Assembly: GCA_019119645.1 (NCBI GenBank)
Contig: DWWR01000015.1
Coordinates: 28,164-92,163 of the forward strand
Direction: 5' to 3'
Source of the DNA: Anaerobutyricum faecale
GTDB taxonomy: Bacteria > Bacillota > Clostridia > Lachnospirales > Lachnospiraceae
Length of the DNA stretch: 64,000 nucleotides
Shown: piece after piece, positions 36,479-44,734 of the stretch
How positions within the stretch are numbered: the first letter of the stretch is position 1
How the letters are laid out: the number at the start of each line of letters is the position of its first letter
The notes under the pieces: generated by a model
Told to the model about the DNA's origin: nothing
Databases searched by the model: none
What the model saw: only the letters and a program-made list of their open reading frames with translations
Translations under genes and position numbers: made by a program

Positions 36479-37912
36479 TCACTGTCGGCCGTGGCGGATT
36501 GCTGCCTGCCGTTGTTCTCTCCGGATGGTTCTCTGGTATTCCTGCACATCCCTGCCCACCTCTTTGCTGAGGAGCAGAAGGCTGATCAGATTAGGCAGCG
36601 CCATCAGGGCGTTGGCAATATCAGAAAAACTCCAGACCAGTTCCAGGCTCTGGGTGGCTCCCACATAGACCATCAGGGAGAAAAGGAGCCGGTACATCCG
36701 GTTGTACCGGCGGCTTCCCGCCAGGTACTCAAAAGCTTTCTCTCCCTGATACTCCCATCCGAGAATGGTTGAGAAAGCAAACAGTACAATGCCGATGGTC
36801 ACCAGGCCGCCGCCGGCCTCTCCAAATATCGTGGAAAATGCGGCGATGGTCAGTGCCGCTCCCTCATAGACTGCGCCTGTATCCGGATTCACCTGACCCA
36901 GAACGCCGGAACAGGCAATGACCAGACCGGTGATCGTGCAGACCACCAGCGTATCCCAGAATGTTCCGGTCATATTGACATATCCCTGACGCACCGGATG
37001 GTCGGCCGTGGCGGCAGCTGCCGTGATAGCCGCAGAACCCATGCCCGCCTCATTAGAAAAAATACCTCTTGCCACTCCAAAGCGCACGGCTGCAAATACG
37101 GAGGAGGTCATATTCCCACAGAGAGCGCCGCCGGCCGCTTCAGGACTGAAGGCCATTTTCAGAATCATACAGATTCCGGCGGGAAGATGATTCAGATTCC
37201 CCGCAATGACAAACAATCCACAGATTACATAAAAGATCGCCATGAACGGCACCACCACCGAAGAAACCTTCGCGATGCTGCGGATCCCACCCATAATGAT
37301 CAGAAAAGACAGCACCATAAGGATCACCGCCACCGGCTTTGCCGGCAGACCAAAGGCCGCATGAAGGGATGCAGTAATGGAATTCCCCTGGGTCATGTTT
37401 CCGATACCAAAAGAGGCCAGAACTGCAAAAAAAGCAAAACACCACCCCAAAGCGGCGCCAAATCCCGGATGTTCCGATTTCCAGGCGTTCTTCATGGTAT
37501 ACATGGGCCCGCCGCACATTTCTCCCCTCTCATCTTTTTCCCGGTATTTTAGTGCCAGCATACATTCCGCAAACTTAGAAGAAAGACCAAAACAGGCAGA
37601 AATCCACATCCACACCAAAGCTCCCGGCCCGCCGGCCGCCATGGCCGTGGCGACTCCCACAATATTACCCGTGCCAATGGTTGCCGCCAGAGCCGTGGTA
37701 AGCGCAGAAAAAGGCGAGACGTCTCCGCTCCCCTTTCCTTTTTCTCTGGATTCCCTGCTCAAGGTCACCCTGACAGCCCATGGCAGATTCCTCCAGGTCA
37801 GAAACCGGCAGCGCACCGTCAGCACCACGCCGGTTCCCACCAGCAGCATAAGCATAACAGGCCCCCATACCACATGATCCACCGCCGTGATCACTTCCGC
37901 CAGATAATCCAT
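36479..37912 (-). CDS. agcS: Sodium:alanine symporter family transporter (AgcS)
   Basis: The 477-residue integral membrane protein shows the AgcS family sequence TTALAATIGTGNIVGVATAM near the first third and GVARGIFSNEAGMGSAAI in the middle. It has about eleven hydrophobic segments. It imports alanine or glycine with sodium. ATG 37912 has GGAAGGAG upstream; longer in-frame starts reach into the repeat element at 37984 and are unlikely. It is monocistronic. Confidence 0.94.
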   Translation of the reverse strand: MDYLAEVITAVDHVVWGPVMLMLLVGTGVVLTVRCRFLTWRNLPWAVRVTLSRESREKGKGSGDVSPFSALTTALAATIGTGNIVGVATAMAAGGPGALVWMWISACFGLSSKFAECMLALKYREKDERGEMCGGPMYTMKNAWKSEHPGFGAALGWCFAFFAVLASFGIGNMTQGNSITASLHAAFGLPAKPVAVILMVLSFLIIMGGIRSIAKVSSVVVPFMAIFYVICGLFVIAGNLNHLPAGICMILKMAFSPEAAGGALCGNMTSSVFAAVRFGVARGIFSNEAGMGSAAITAAAATADHPVRQGYVNMTGTFWDTLVVCTITGLVIACSGVLGQVNPDTGAVYEGAALTIAAFSTIFGEAGGGLVTIGIVLFAFSTILGWEYQGEKAFEYLAGSRRYNRMYRLLFSLMVYVGATQSLELVWSFSDIANALMALPNLISLLLLSKEVGRDVQEYQRTIRREQRQAAIRHGRQ

Positions 37913-37983
37913 GGACGCACTCCTTCCGCCTGAACAGCGCTTTTGTATTCTATTGTATGAAACAGAGGGGGATTGTATGCAGA

Positions 37984-38625
37984 AATTGGGATTTGTAAAT
38001 CTCTTTGCAATACACGGCGGTCTACTTGAAAGAAGACAAGGTATTGATAAAAGTTCTCCTCCTCCACTTCGGCAGGCTGTTACCTGGCTGTATTTCATCA
38101 ATATAATGCAGACGCCTGCGCTCACAGTCGTCGTCAAACCCTATCAATGCCTTGTCTTCTCTAAATGCAGGCTGCGTGCATAGAGATTTACAAGAATCCT
38201 GGCTACTGTGGCGAAACAGCAGGGTATGGTGTCACGTAGGTTGCGACAATATATGGGCAGGCTATTTATAAAATGTATCGTCAGGGTATCCTCAGGTAGT
38301 GAGAAACCGCAGAGCAAGCCATCCAGATAGCTCTTTTGTCGGTTTGAATCCAGTGACTTTTCTATAATCCGGGTGATGCAGGCGGCAGGGATTTGTGGCA
38401 TGGTGGAATCATGATAGAAAAACGGATCGGGGAAGATCGACGACGACTGTGAGCGCAGGCGTCTGGTTGATCGATGGATGCGATCACTGTCATTTATCAG
38501 CCTGCCGAAGTGGAGGAGGAGACTTCCCTGACTGCGTTTTTCTATGATACATACAAAGCCGCAAATCCTGTCTGTTCATCCGTACCCGGATAATTCCAGA
38601 ATCTGCGGCTTCAAACCAGCAAATT
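37984..38625. repeat. Twin-hairpin kissing-loop element, copy A
   Basis: This 642-bp intergenic unit has no convincing gene. The left hairpin pairs 37988-38009 with 38177-38199 and 38031-38049 with 38142-38160. The right hairpin pairs about 38341-38436 with about 38521-38613, imperfectly, over roughly 95 nt. The left loop holds segments d (38051-38079) and e (38111-38135). The right loop holds e' (38439-38463), an exact 25-nt complement of e, and d' (38498-38525), a 28-nt near-perfect complement of d. The region between the hairpins (about 38205-38338) is not conserved with copy B. Both ends carry AATT. Confidence 0.85.
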
Positions 38626-38626
38626 A

Positions 38627-39652
38627 TTATTTCTTCCAGATCATGACGGTCTTACCCATCATCTTATGAATATCCAGCTCGAATGCCTTGTTCATATCTG
38701 CAATGGAGTTGATCTCCACCTGGGCTCCGACGATGTTGCTCAGGTATCCAAGAATCTCCGGATGTTCCTGATACATTTCCACTGTTTTCTCGAAGTCTTC
38801 TCTGGAGCTCCGGCTGCTGCCGAAAAGGCGCAGGCCCTTTTCCAGCACCATGCGGGTGTTGATCGGAATCGGATACTCCGATACGCCCAGAAGTGAAATA
38901 GTCCCTTCCGGGTGGATCAAATCAATGATCTGGTTGATGGCCTTCTGAGAAGCATCACCGCCCACACATTCAAAGGCGTGATCGATCTCCAGTGTTTCCG
39001 GCACATCCCACACCAGATATGTCTCATCCACGAAAGAAAAGCTGCTCAGTTTTTCCTTATCTGTACCAAACACAATGAGCTTGGTATCCGGATACATATA
39101 ACGGAAAAAGAGGGATGTGATATAACCAAGGTTTCCGTCACCCCAGATACCCACCACATTTCTGCGGGCATGGGCAAAACGGTCGAAACGGCGGAGAGCC
39201 TGGACGCTCACGGTCACGATCTCCGTAAAAGCCGCCACTGTCCTGTCGATGTCCGGCGGGAGACGCAGCACCCGGTCTCTGTCCAGAGCCACATTGTCCT
39301 GCATGAATCCATCGAAACCGCTGGCGCGGAACTTGGAACTTCTCAGATAATTTTCTCCAATGATATCGTCTTTTTCCACCGGAGTGTTAGGAATCATGAC
39401 CACCAGCTCGCCCGGTTTGAATTCGCCCAGCGGGTCGTAAACCACATCGCCAATGCCTTCGTGTATCAGTGCCATAGGAAGCTTTTTGGCAAGAATCTCC
39501 GCCGGACGGCTTCCCTGATAATAACGCTGGTCCGCGTGGCAGATAGACAGATGGGTCGGGCGGACCACAATCTGTTCTCCGTTTAAATCAATATCATTAA
39601 ACGCCACCTCAAATCTTCGGGGAGCGACCAGCCGGTATACTGTATTTAACAT
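38627..39652 (-). CDS. tarJ: Ribulose-5-phosphate reductase TarJ
   Basis: The 341-residue protein is a zinc-type medium-chain dehydrogenase with N-terminal SICHADQRYYQG (the Cys and Asp of the metal site), HEGIGDVV and the nucleotide-binding GIWGDGNLGY. With the adjacent cytidylyltransferase, only 2 bp upstream, it fits TarJ/Bcs1-type NADPH-dependent reduction of D-ribulose 5-phosphate to D-ribitol 5-phosphate. The pair supplies CDP-ribitol for teichoic acid or another ribitol-phosphate polymer. The 3' end abuts repeat element A. Confidence 0.88.
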   Translation of the reverse strand: MLNTVYRLVAPRRFEVAFNDIDLNGEQIVVRPTHLSICHADQRYYQGSRPAEILAKKLPMALIHEGIGDVVYDPLGEFKPGELVVMIPNTPVEKDDIIGENYLRSSKFRASGFDGFMQDNVALDRDRVLRLPPDIDRTVAAFTEIVTVSVQALRRFDRFAHARRNVVGIWGDGNLGYITSLFFRYMYPDTKLIVFGTDKEKLSSFSFVDETYLVWDVPETLEIDHAFECVGGDASQKAINQIIDLIHPEGTISLLGVSEYPIPINTRMVLEKGLRLFGSSRSSREDFEKTVEMYQEHPEILGYLSNIVGAQVEINSIADMNKAFELDIHKMMGKTVMIWKK

Positions 39653-39654
39653 GT

Positions 39655-40359
39655 TTATTCTCCTTTTATCAACGTCTCAGCAACTCTCAAGTCATATGGA
39701 TAGGTGATCTTGATATTAAATACTTCGCCTTCCACCAGATAAACCTTTTCTCCCTTCATAACGCAGATCTTGCAGGCATCGGTGAGGATCTTCTTTTCCT
39801 CCGGTGTCAGTGATTCATAAAGCTCTTTCAAACGTTTTGCCTTAAAAGACTGCGGGGTCTGCCCCTGATACATGATGGAACGATCCGGAATATTGCTGAT
39901 CACCTCATGTCCCTTGCTCTCCACGATGGTGTCTGATGCCGGGATTACCGTATCGCAGGCGCCGTACTGGATAGCGTAATTGATATTATCTTCAATGATA
40001 CGGTGTGTCAGGAACGGGCGTACCGAATCATGGGTCACAATGATCGTGTCATCATCCAGTCCGTACTCCTTCTCAATGTAACGGATGGAATTCATGATGG
40101 TTTCATTTCTCGTCTCTCCGCCTTCGATGACCACAATACGCTCTGTATTCTTGAAATCTTTCTTGATCAGATTCTTTGTGTGGTTAATCCACTGATTCGG
40201 GCAGAGCACGATAATCTTCTCGAACCTGCTGTTAACATAGAACTTCTCAATGGTGTGGATGATGATCGGTTTGTCGCCGATGGTCAGAAACTGTTTCGGT
40301 TTCTCCACATTTCCCATTCTGCTGCCGATACCCCCGGCCAAAATTACTCCAAATATCAT
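39655..40359 (-). CDS. tarI: D-ribitol-5-phosphate cytidylyltransferase TarI
   Basis: The 234-residue protein has the IspD/TarI nucleotidyltransferase motif LAGGIGSRMGNVEKPKQF, then THDSVRPFL and PQSFKAKRL. IspD would share the fold, but the coupling to tarJ points to TarI, which makes CDP-ribitol from CTP and ribitol 5-phosphate. A GGAGG-type ribosome binding site precedes ATG 40359. The 77-bp gap to the AroE-HD gene has a small GTCCC/GGGAC inverted repeat but no clear terminator. Confidence 0.88.
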   Translation of the reverse strand: MIFGVILAGGIGSRMGNVEKPKQFLTIGDKPIIIHTIEKFYVNSRFEKIIVLCPNQWINHTKNLIKKDFKNTERIVVIEGGETRNETIMNSIRYIEKEYGLDDDTIIVTHDSVRPFLTHRIIEDNINYAIQYGACDTVIPASDTIVESKGHEVISNIPDRSIMYQGQTPQSFKAKRLKELYESLTPEEKKILTDACKICVMKGEKVYLVEGEVFNIKITYPYDLRVAETLIKGE

Positions 40360-40436
40360 GGTTTCCTCCTTGCTTGTCCCAAAAACGGGACGGTTTAATC
40401 ATTCATTCAGATACTCTGACTGGCAGAAATTCTCCT

Positions 40437-41879
40437 TCACTGCCGCAGATACAGCTGCTCCAGATACCAGAGCCCCGTCTTTGTCCGGAAAATGTTTTTC
40501 TTTACATTTTCGGCCGTCTTCCGGCTGCATCCGTCTTCATAAAGATTGACCAGAAAATCTGCTTCCACCAGGATCTGATAATCAGCTCCTTCTATTTTAT
40601 CATAAGTGTGATGGTTTGCAATGAGAAAGAGTACCCTGTCAATGATATCTTCCTCATACCCCAGAGACTGCAGCATCGGTTCCGCCACTGCCGGTCCTTC
40701 TTTTTCCTGATATTTTCCGGAAGAATTGCCGTATTTCTCCTCGCTGACCTTGATACCGATATCATGGACAATGGCCGCCGTTCTCAAAATGAACAGCTCC
40801 TCCTCCGGTATCTTTTCCGCCTCTCCGATACATCTGGCAAATTCATACACTTTCAGGAAATGCTGTATCCGTTTTGGATCTCCTGCATAATATGCCACCA
40901 TATGCTCAATGAGATTCCGGTCTGCCGCGTCCGCATCGGTGTCACATACCGCTTTGGCGCCGGCTTCTCCCAGATTCTGCGCTTTTCCTCCGGTCTGTGA
41001 CTCTTCCGTCAGGATCTCCCGGCGCAGGGCATCATAGAGTACCTTTGCCGGTGCGATATGTTCTGTCCAGAGACTATAATTGAGCACTGCCTGATTCACA
41101 AGCATCCCAAGGCCATTTACAGTTTTTGCGCCCCGGGCCTTCGCCCTCTTTAAAAACTCCGTCTCCGGCGGATTAAATACAACATCGCAGACGACCATCT
41201 CTTTCCGTATCTCTTCATAATGAATATCCGGTGCCAAATCGTCCGAAGCCCCGGACAATCCTCTATTCTCCGCCATACCGATACTGGTGGCGTTGACTAA
41301 AACTTCCGTATCCTCCGGTATTTTTGCCTGTCCTTCCCAGGAAATGTACTCTGCTTCCGCGTCAGTACGGTTTCTGATCAGCTCCGCCAGTTCCCGTCCG
41401 CGCTCCGCATTCCGATTGATGATATAAATCTTTCCTGCTCCTGACACTGCGCACTCCACAGCCACCGCTCTGGCCGCGCCGCCGGCTCCGAGAATGGTCA
41501 GTACTTTTCCGGATAAAGAGACGCCGGCCTCCATTAAAGAGGTGACAAAACCTTTGCCGTCGGTGTTTTCTCCCACCAGAACGCCGTCCCGGTTGCATAC
41601 GGAATTCACCGCTCCGATGATCTCCGCCGATAAAGATAACTCATCCAGAAAAGGAATCACATCCACCTTGTGGGGAACCGTCAGATTGACGCCTTTGATT
41701 CCAAAGAAACGAACAGCCTCCATGGCCTTCTGCAATTCTCCTTTTTTCACCTGCAGCGTAAGGTACCGGTAATTCAGTCCCTGGGCCCGATAGCCAGCCT
41801 CCATCATCACACCGGTGGGATTCTCTTCCACCGGATCACCAAACAGGCATGTCAGCTCCGATCTGTAGTTTTTTTCCAT
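40437..41879 (-). CDS. aroE: Shikimate dehydrogenase fused to an HD-domain phosphohydrolase
   Basis: Residues 1-~285 are AroE: catalytic Lys71 in VNLTVPHK, Asp107 in GENTDGKGF and the NADP loop ILGAGGAARA near residues 129-138. It reduces 3-dehydroshikimate in the aromatic amino acid pathway. A polar linker (~290-325) leads to an HD domain (~325-480) with RIQHFLKVYEFA, AIVHDIGI and IANHHTYD, the metal-binding residues of HD hydrolases. No internal ATG with a ribosome binding site lies in the linker, so this appears to be a real fusion. The HD substrate is unknown. Confidence 0.9.
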   Translation of the reverse strand: MEKNYRSELTCLFGDPVEENPTGVMMEAGYRAQGLNYRYLTLQVKKGELQKAMEAVRFFGIKGVNLTVPHKVDVIPFLDELSLSAEIIGAVNSVCNRDGVLVGENTDGKGFVTSLMEAGVSLSGKVLTILGAGGAARAVAVECAVSGAGKIYIINRNAERGRELAELIRNRTDAEAEYISWEGQAKIPEDTEVLVNATSIGMAENRGLSGASDDLAPDIHYEEIRKEMVVCDVVFNPPETEFLKRAKARGAKTVNGLGMLVNQAVLNYSLWTEHIAPAKVLYDALRREILTEESQTGGKAQNLGEAGAKAVCDTDADAADRNLIEHMVAYYAGDPKRIQHFLKVYEFARCIGEAEKIPEEELFILRTAAIVHDIGIKVSEEKYGNSSGKYQEKEGPAVAEPMLQSLGYEEDIIDRVLFLIANHHTYDKIEGADYQILVEADFLVNLYEDGCSRKTAENVKKNIFRTKTGLWYLEQLYLRQ

Positions 41880-41967
41880 AATTATATGCCTCCCATCCGC
41901 CGCTCTTTTGCAGCTTCTGATGTCTTATCTTTCTTTTCCTGTGCTGTCATGGATCATATTCCCGTTT

Positions 41968-41997
41968 ATTATACTGAAAGCGCCCTGGGAAAGTCAA
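41968..41997 (-). promoter_or_regulatory. Promoter of aroE-HD (and probably tarIJ)
   Basis: On the minus strand TTGACT (41997-41992) and TATAAT (41973-41968) are 18 bp apart, about 90 bp upstream of the aroE start. Confidence 0.65.
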
Positions 41998-42027
41998 TGT
42001 TTTCTGCCGAAGGAAGCGCCCCGGACA

Positions 42028-42060
42028 TAGAAAAAGGGAACCGCTGCCGCAGTCCCCTTA
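42028..42060 (-). terminator. Terminator after the ATLF-like metalloprotease gene
   Basis: On the minus strand AAGGGGACTGC pairs with GCGGTTCCCTT across a GGCA loop and is followed by TTTCT. Confidence 0.6.
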
Positions 42061-42111
42061 TATGCTCTTCATTTGTAAAATTGATCATCCCTCTGTCTCT
42101 CCGGCCAAAAC

Positions 42112-43104
42112 TTATTTCCAGATTGGTCCGTAAGCCAGCTTCAGCTTATTAATCTGCTGTGCGGTGACATTGCCCAGCGCATTGACAACCGCCTGGTAAG
42201 TCTTCGGACGGCTCTTCTGCAGAGCAGACGGATTCAATGTGTAATCCTTGAACGACTCCGCGAAATACTCTGATGCATTCTGTGTCACGTAATTCTTATT
42301 GGTTCCTGTATATTTTCCTTTCTCTTCATTATAGATGGCGGTAAAATCTGCCTTCTTATCCACATTGCCTGCCACAAAGGCAAGGAAATGTCCCATCTCA
42401 TGATAAACGGTATCTCCTGCTTTCTGAAGGATGATAGCCTGGTTTCTTGCATTAAAATATCCTGAATAGGATACGGAAGGATCAATGGTCACTGTAAAGC
42501 CCAGTGTGGTGTAAGCGTTCATCACTGCGCTGTTAAGCTTCGGCGCCAGTGTCTTGATATCCACGGTTTTGGCGGACTCTGTATTGTTCGCCGCCTGCGC
42601 CTGCACACTGCCCGCTGCCTGTACGCTGACTTCCGTCGTGGTGGTCACCTTCGTAATGACAATCTTCTTTCTGGAATTCTTTTTAAACTTCTGTCTCTTT
42701 ACCGTTACCACCGTGGTCTTTGTCACAATATCGTTGGAACCGTTCCTCTGGGTATCCGTGGACTCTTTCGTCCTGGTCTTCTTCTTAGTGCGGGTCTTCC
42801 TGGCCGGCTTTTTGAGCATCACCGTCTTCCTGGATGTCCGGGTCTTGGTGGTCACCTTCGGCTCTCCTGGCGTCAACGGCACTTCCTGTCCGTTACTGTC
42901 GATGATGATCGTCTCCTCATGATCGACAAAAGTGGTCAGTTCCGGCACATTGGAAGTTGCCTGACGATATGTATACACGCCTCCTCCGGCAATCAGCACC
43001 ACTGTGCACAAAATCGCGATCTTACCGGCAAGTCCCCCGGTCCGCTTCTTATTCTTCTTAGGAGCATTCATACTGGTTTCACTATTATTCATATCTTTTC
43101 TCAT
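42112..43104 (-). CDS. Membrane-anchored ATLF/PPEP-like zinc metalloprotease
   Basis: The 330-residue product starts at ATG 43104 (GGGGGGA upstream). A basic cytoplasmic N-terminus of about 25 residues is followed by one membrane segment (KIAILCTVVLIAGGGVYTY). A Lys/Thr/Arg-rich stalk follows (about residues 75-165). The C-terminal peptidase has zinc motif HEMGH (H235, E236, H239) and a downstream NASEYFAESFKDY segment supplying the third ligand and Tyr. This layout matches the anthrax lethal factor-like (M34) family, which includes the Pro-Pro endopeptidases. The catalytic domain would lie outside the cell. The gene is preceded by a c-di-GMP-I riboswitch with terminator. Confidence 0.82.
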   Translation of the reverse strand: MRKDMNNSETSMNAPKKNKKRTGGLAGKIAILCTVVLIAGGGVYTYRQATSNVPELTTFVDHEETIIIDSNGQEVPLTPGEPKVTTKTRTSRKTVMLKKPARKTRTKKKTRTKESTDTQRNGSNDIVTKTTVVTVKRQKFKKNSRKKIVITKVTTTTEVSVQAAGSVQAQAANNTESAKTVDIKTLAPKLNSAVMNAYTTLGFTVTIDPSVSYSGYFNARNQAIILQKAGDTVYHEMGHFLAFVAGNVDKKADFTAIYNEEKGKYTGTNKNYVTQNASEYFAESFKDYTLNPSALQKSRPKTYQAVVNALGNVTAQQINKLKLAYGPIWK

Positions 43105-43250
43105 ATACACATCCCCCCTAACTGGCAGTATCAGAATATCACACAAAAAAATCTCATCCGGATACCGATTCCTTAATATGAAATGTAACCGTTCAGCCAT
43201 GACAAAGTAAACTTTCAACACTGCTTCTGCTCTGCCAGATGCATTACTAC

Positions 43251-43380
43251 AGGAAAGAATCCTGCAAAGCAGGATTCTCCGCCTGCGGCGGGTCGCGAAA
43301 GCGGCATCTTCCTATCCGCCGCAGTGCGATCTTTGCGGAGCGTTTTTTATTTCATAGGAATGCAATTTCCTATGAAATAA
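43251..43380 (-). repeat. Dispersed palindromic repeat, copy R2 (full, inverted)
   Basis: This is the reverse complement of R1 with only a few differences. It lies between the riboswitch terminator and the metalloprotease start, so it would be part of the transcribed leader. Confidence 0.85.
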
Positions 43381-43416
43381 AATAATAAAACCGCTTATAT
43401 CAGTTATATAAGCGGT
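43377..43416 (-). terminator. Riboswitch-associated terminator
   Basis: On the minus strand ACCGCTTATAT (43416-43406) pairs with ATATAAGCGGT (43400-43390) and is followed by TTTATTATTTTATTT. It lies about 50 nt after the c-di-GMP aptamer and is the likely expression platform. Confidence 0.8.
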
Positions 43417-43462
43417 CGCCAAATTACGGAATCATCTGAATCTCTGATACACATCCCAAATA

Positions 43463-43541
43463 AATGCGGCAACCGGCTGTCATAGTCCATACGGACCTTA
43501 GACCCTTGGCTTTGCGTCCCTGTCTTTCGGCAGGTTTGCCT
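43463..43541 (-). promoter_or_regulatory. Cyclic di-GMP-I (GEMM-I) riboswitch
   Basis: Read on the minus strand, the conserved core appears in order: GGCAAACC (43540-43533), a GAAA tetraloop hairpin, GGGACGCAAAGCC (43520-43508), the tetraloop receptor halves TCTAAGG (43502-43496) and TATGGAC, and AGCCGGTTGCCGCA (43478-43465). This is the type I c-di-GMP aptamer. With a terminator downstream and the metalloprotease gene next, ligand binding most likely lowers protease expression. Confidence 0.93.
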
Positions 43542-43560
43542 TTTAAACTTTTACAAATTA

Positions 43561-43589
43561 AGTATAATATGCGGCTTTCTTTTTGTCAA
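43561..43589 (-). promoter_or_regulatory. Promoter of the c-di-GMP riboswitch transcript
   Basis: On the minus strand a perfect TTGACA (43589-43584) and TATACT (43566-43561) are 17 bp apart. Transcription would begin about 15 nt before the aptamer. Confidence 0.85.
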
Positions 43590-43656
43590 CCGGCTTTTCT
43601 CCCCTTTTTGAATATTTTCTCTTCACAAAAACAAGGAATGATGATATAATCAAGGA

Positions 43657-43756
43657 CGTTGTGAATTTTCATCAGGTAAATCCTGCACGAAGAAGAACAG
43701 AACCTCTGCATTTGACAGGCAGTGGGAGAGCTTCCGCGAGCGGGGCTCTTTTTTTT
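43657..43756 (+). ncRNA. Putative ~100-nt leader RNA or sRNA upstream of porCDAB
   Basis: TTCACA (43622-43627) and TATAAT (43645-43650), 17 bp apart, predict a start near 43657. A strong terminator (AGAGC...CCGC / GCGG...GCTCT, then eight T) ends the RNA near 43756. In between are a CAGG/CCTG hairpin and a CTCTGC/GCAG...GAG hairpin. I could not assign it to a riboswitch, SRP or 6S family. It may be a free small RNA or an attenuator for the por operon. Confidence 0.55.
43726..43756 (+). terminator. Terminator of the putative leader RNA
   Basis: AGAGCTTCCGC pairs with GCGGGGCTCT across a two-base loop, followed by an uninterrupted T run. Confidence 0.8.
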
Positions 43757-43786
43757 CGTCAATTTTATCCGTCCAGCACGGACATT

Positions 43787-43826
43787 GGTGTTTCTGTTAC
43801 AAACACCCATCATTTTTACATATAAT
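43787..43826 (+). promoter_or_regulatory. por operon promoter with overlapping palindrome
   Basis: TTACAA (43797-43802) and TATAAT (43821-43826) are 18 bp apart. A perfect GGTGTTT (43787-43793) / AAACACC (43801-43807) palindrome overlaps the -35 box and could be a repressor operator. It does not match the Rex consensus. Confidence 0.5.
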
Positions 43827-43855
43827 GACAACCTTTTAACAGAATGGAGGATACC

Positions 43856-44428
43856 ATGAAAGATTTAATTGAAATCCGGTGGCACGGCCGGGGCGGCCAG
43901 GGCGCGAAGACCGCCGCTTTGCTTCTTGCCGATGTTGCTTTCAGTACGGGAATGCATGTACAGGGTTTTCCGGAATACGGCCCGGAACGTATGGGTGCGC
44001 CGATCACCGCCTATAACCGTTTAAGTTCCAATATCATCCGGGTGCATTCCAATATCTATGATCCGGACTACGTTGTGGTTGTGGATGAGACTCTTCTGGA
44101 CTCCGTCCACGTCACCGACGGTCTGAAAAAGGACGGTGCCATCGTCATCAACACTGCACGTCCAAAAGAAGAAATCATTCCAAAACTTAAGGGCTATGAA
44201 GGAGAAGTCTATACCATTGACGCCCGCCGGATTTCCATGGAAACTCTGGGCCGTTATTTTCCGAACTCCCCGATGCTTGCCGCCATCGTGAAGGTCAGCG
44301 GAATCATGGAAGAAGAACGTTTTCTGGAAGAAATGCGCAAGTCCTACGCTCATAAATTCGCATCAAAGCCGGAGGTCATCGAAGGCAATATGAATGCCCT
44401 TTCTCTGGCTTTACAGGAGGTACAGTAA
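43856..44428 (+). CDS. porC: 2-oxoacid:ferredoxin oxidoreductase gamma subunit
   Basis: The 190-residue protein starts IRWHGRGGQGAKTAA, the standard motif of the gamma (PorG/PorC) subunit that binds part of CoA, and continues with GFPEYGPERMGAPI. It begins the operon porC-porD-porA-porB. Translation starts at ATG 43856 after GGAGG. The complex oxidatively decarboxylates pyruvate or a branched-chain 2-oxoacid to the acyl-CoA and reduces ferredoxin. The substrate (pyruvate or 2-oxoisovalerate) is not certain from sequence. Confidence 0.93.
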   Translation: MKDLIEIRWHGRGGQGAKTAALLLADVAFSTGMHVQGFPEYGPERMGAPITAYNRLSSNIIRVHSNIYDPDYVVVVDETLLDSVHVTDGLKKDGAIVINTARPKEEIIPKLKGYEGEVYTIDARRISMETLGRYFPNSPMLAAIVKVSGIMEEERFLEEMRKSYAHKFASKPEVIEGNMNALSLALQEVQ

Positions 44429-44733
44429 TGACATCAGATATCAGTAAATTAGGATTGGATGTAAAATGGCAGGATCTCACTCTGGGATGCACCGTAGTGG
44501 GAAGCTGCACTGCCGCCGAATTCCACACCGGAGAATGGCGGACCGACACTCCAAAATTCATCGAAGAAAAATGTAAACAATGCCTGCTGTGCGCACCGGC
44601 CTGTCCGGACAGCGCTATCCCGATCGTGGACGGCAAGCGGGCCGATTTTGATTTTGACCATTGCAAAGGATGCGGCATCTGCGAGAAAGCCTGTCCATTC
44701 GATGCCATCGTCATGCTGAAGGGGGTAAGATAA
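44428..44733 (+). CDS. porD: 2-oxoacid:ferredoxin oxidoreductase delta subunit
   Basis: The 101-residue protein carries two [4Fe-4S] ferredoxin motifs, CKQCLLCAPACP and CKGCGICEKACP. It passes electrons from the catalytic subunits to ferredoxin. It begins at the last base of the porC stop codon (shared base, coupled) and is followed 1 nt later by porA. Confidence 0.95.
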   Translation: MTSDISKLGLDVKWQDLTLGCTVVGSCTAAEFHTGEWRTDTPKFIEEKCKQCLLCAPACPDSAIPIVDGKRADFDFDHCKGCGICEKACPFDAIVMLKGVR

Positions 44734-44734
44734 C

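Noticed and set aside
38341..38352. GGTTTGAATCC resembling a tRNA T-arm
   Set aside because: No acceptor, D or anticodon arms fit around it; it belongs to the right hairpin of the repeat element.
38144..38401. Minus-strand frame in element A, with a sister at 47015-47233 in element B sharing the tail LVNLYA..LEKT
   Set aside because: Only the part in the conserved DNA arm is alike and the upstream halves are unrelated. This is expected from shared structured DNA, not from a conserved protein.
42092..42111. Regular K/T-rich stalk of the metalloprotease as a frameshifted repeat region
   Set aside because: The frame is continuous and the basic stalk is a plausible wall-spanning segment; no second frame carries domains.
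43657..43756. SRP RNA or 6S RNA for the short RNA upstream of porC
   Set aside because: It lacks the conserved SRP GGAA-capped helix and is too short and differently folded for 6S.
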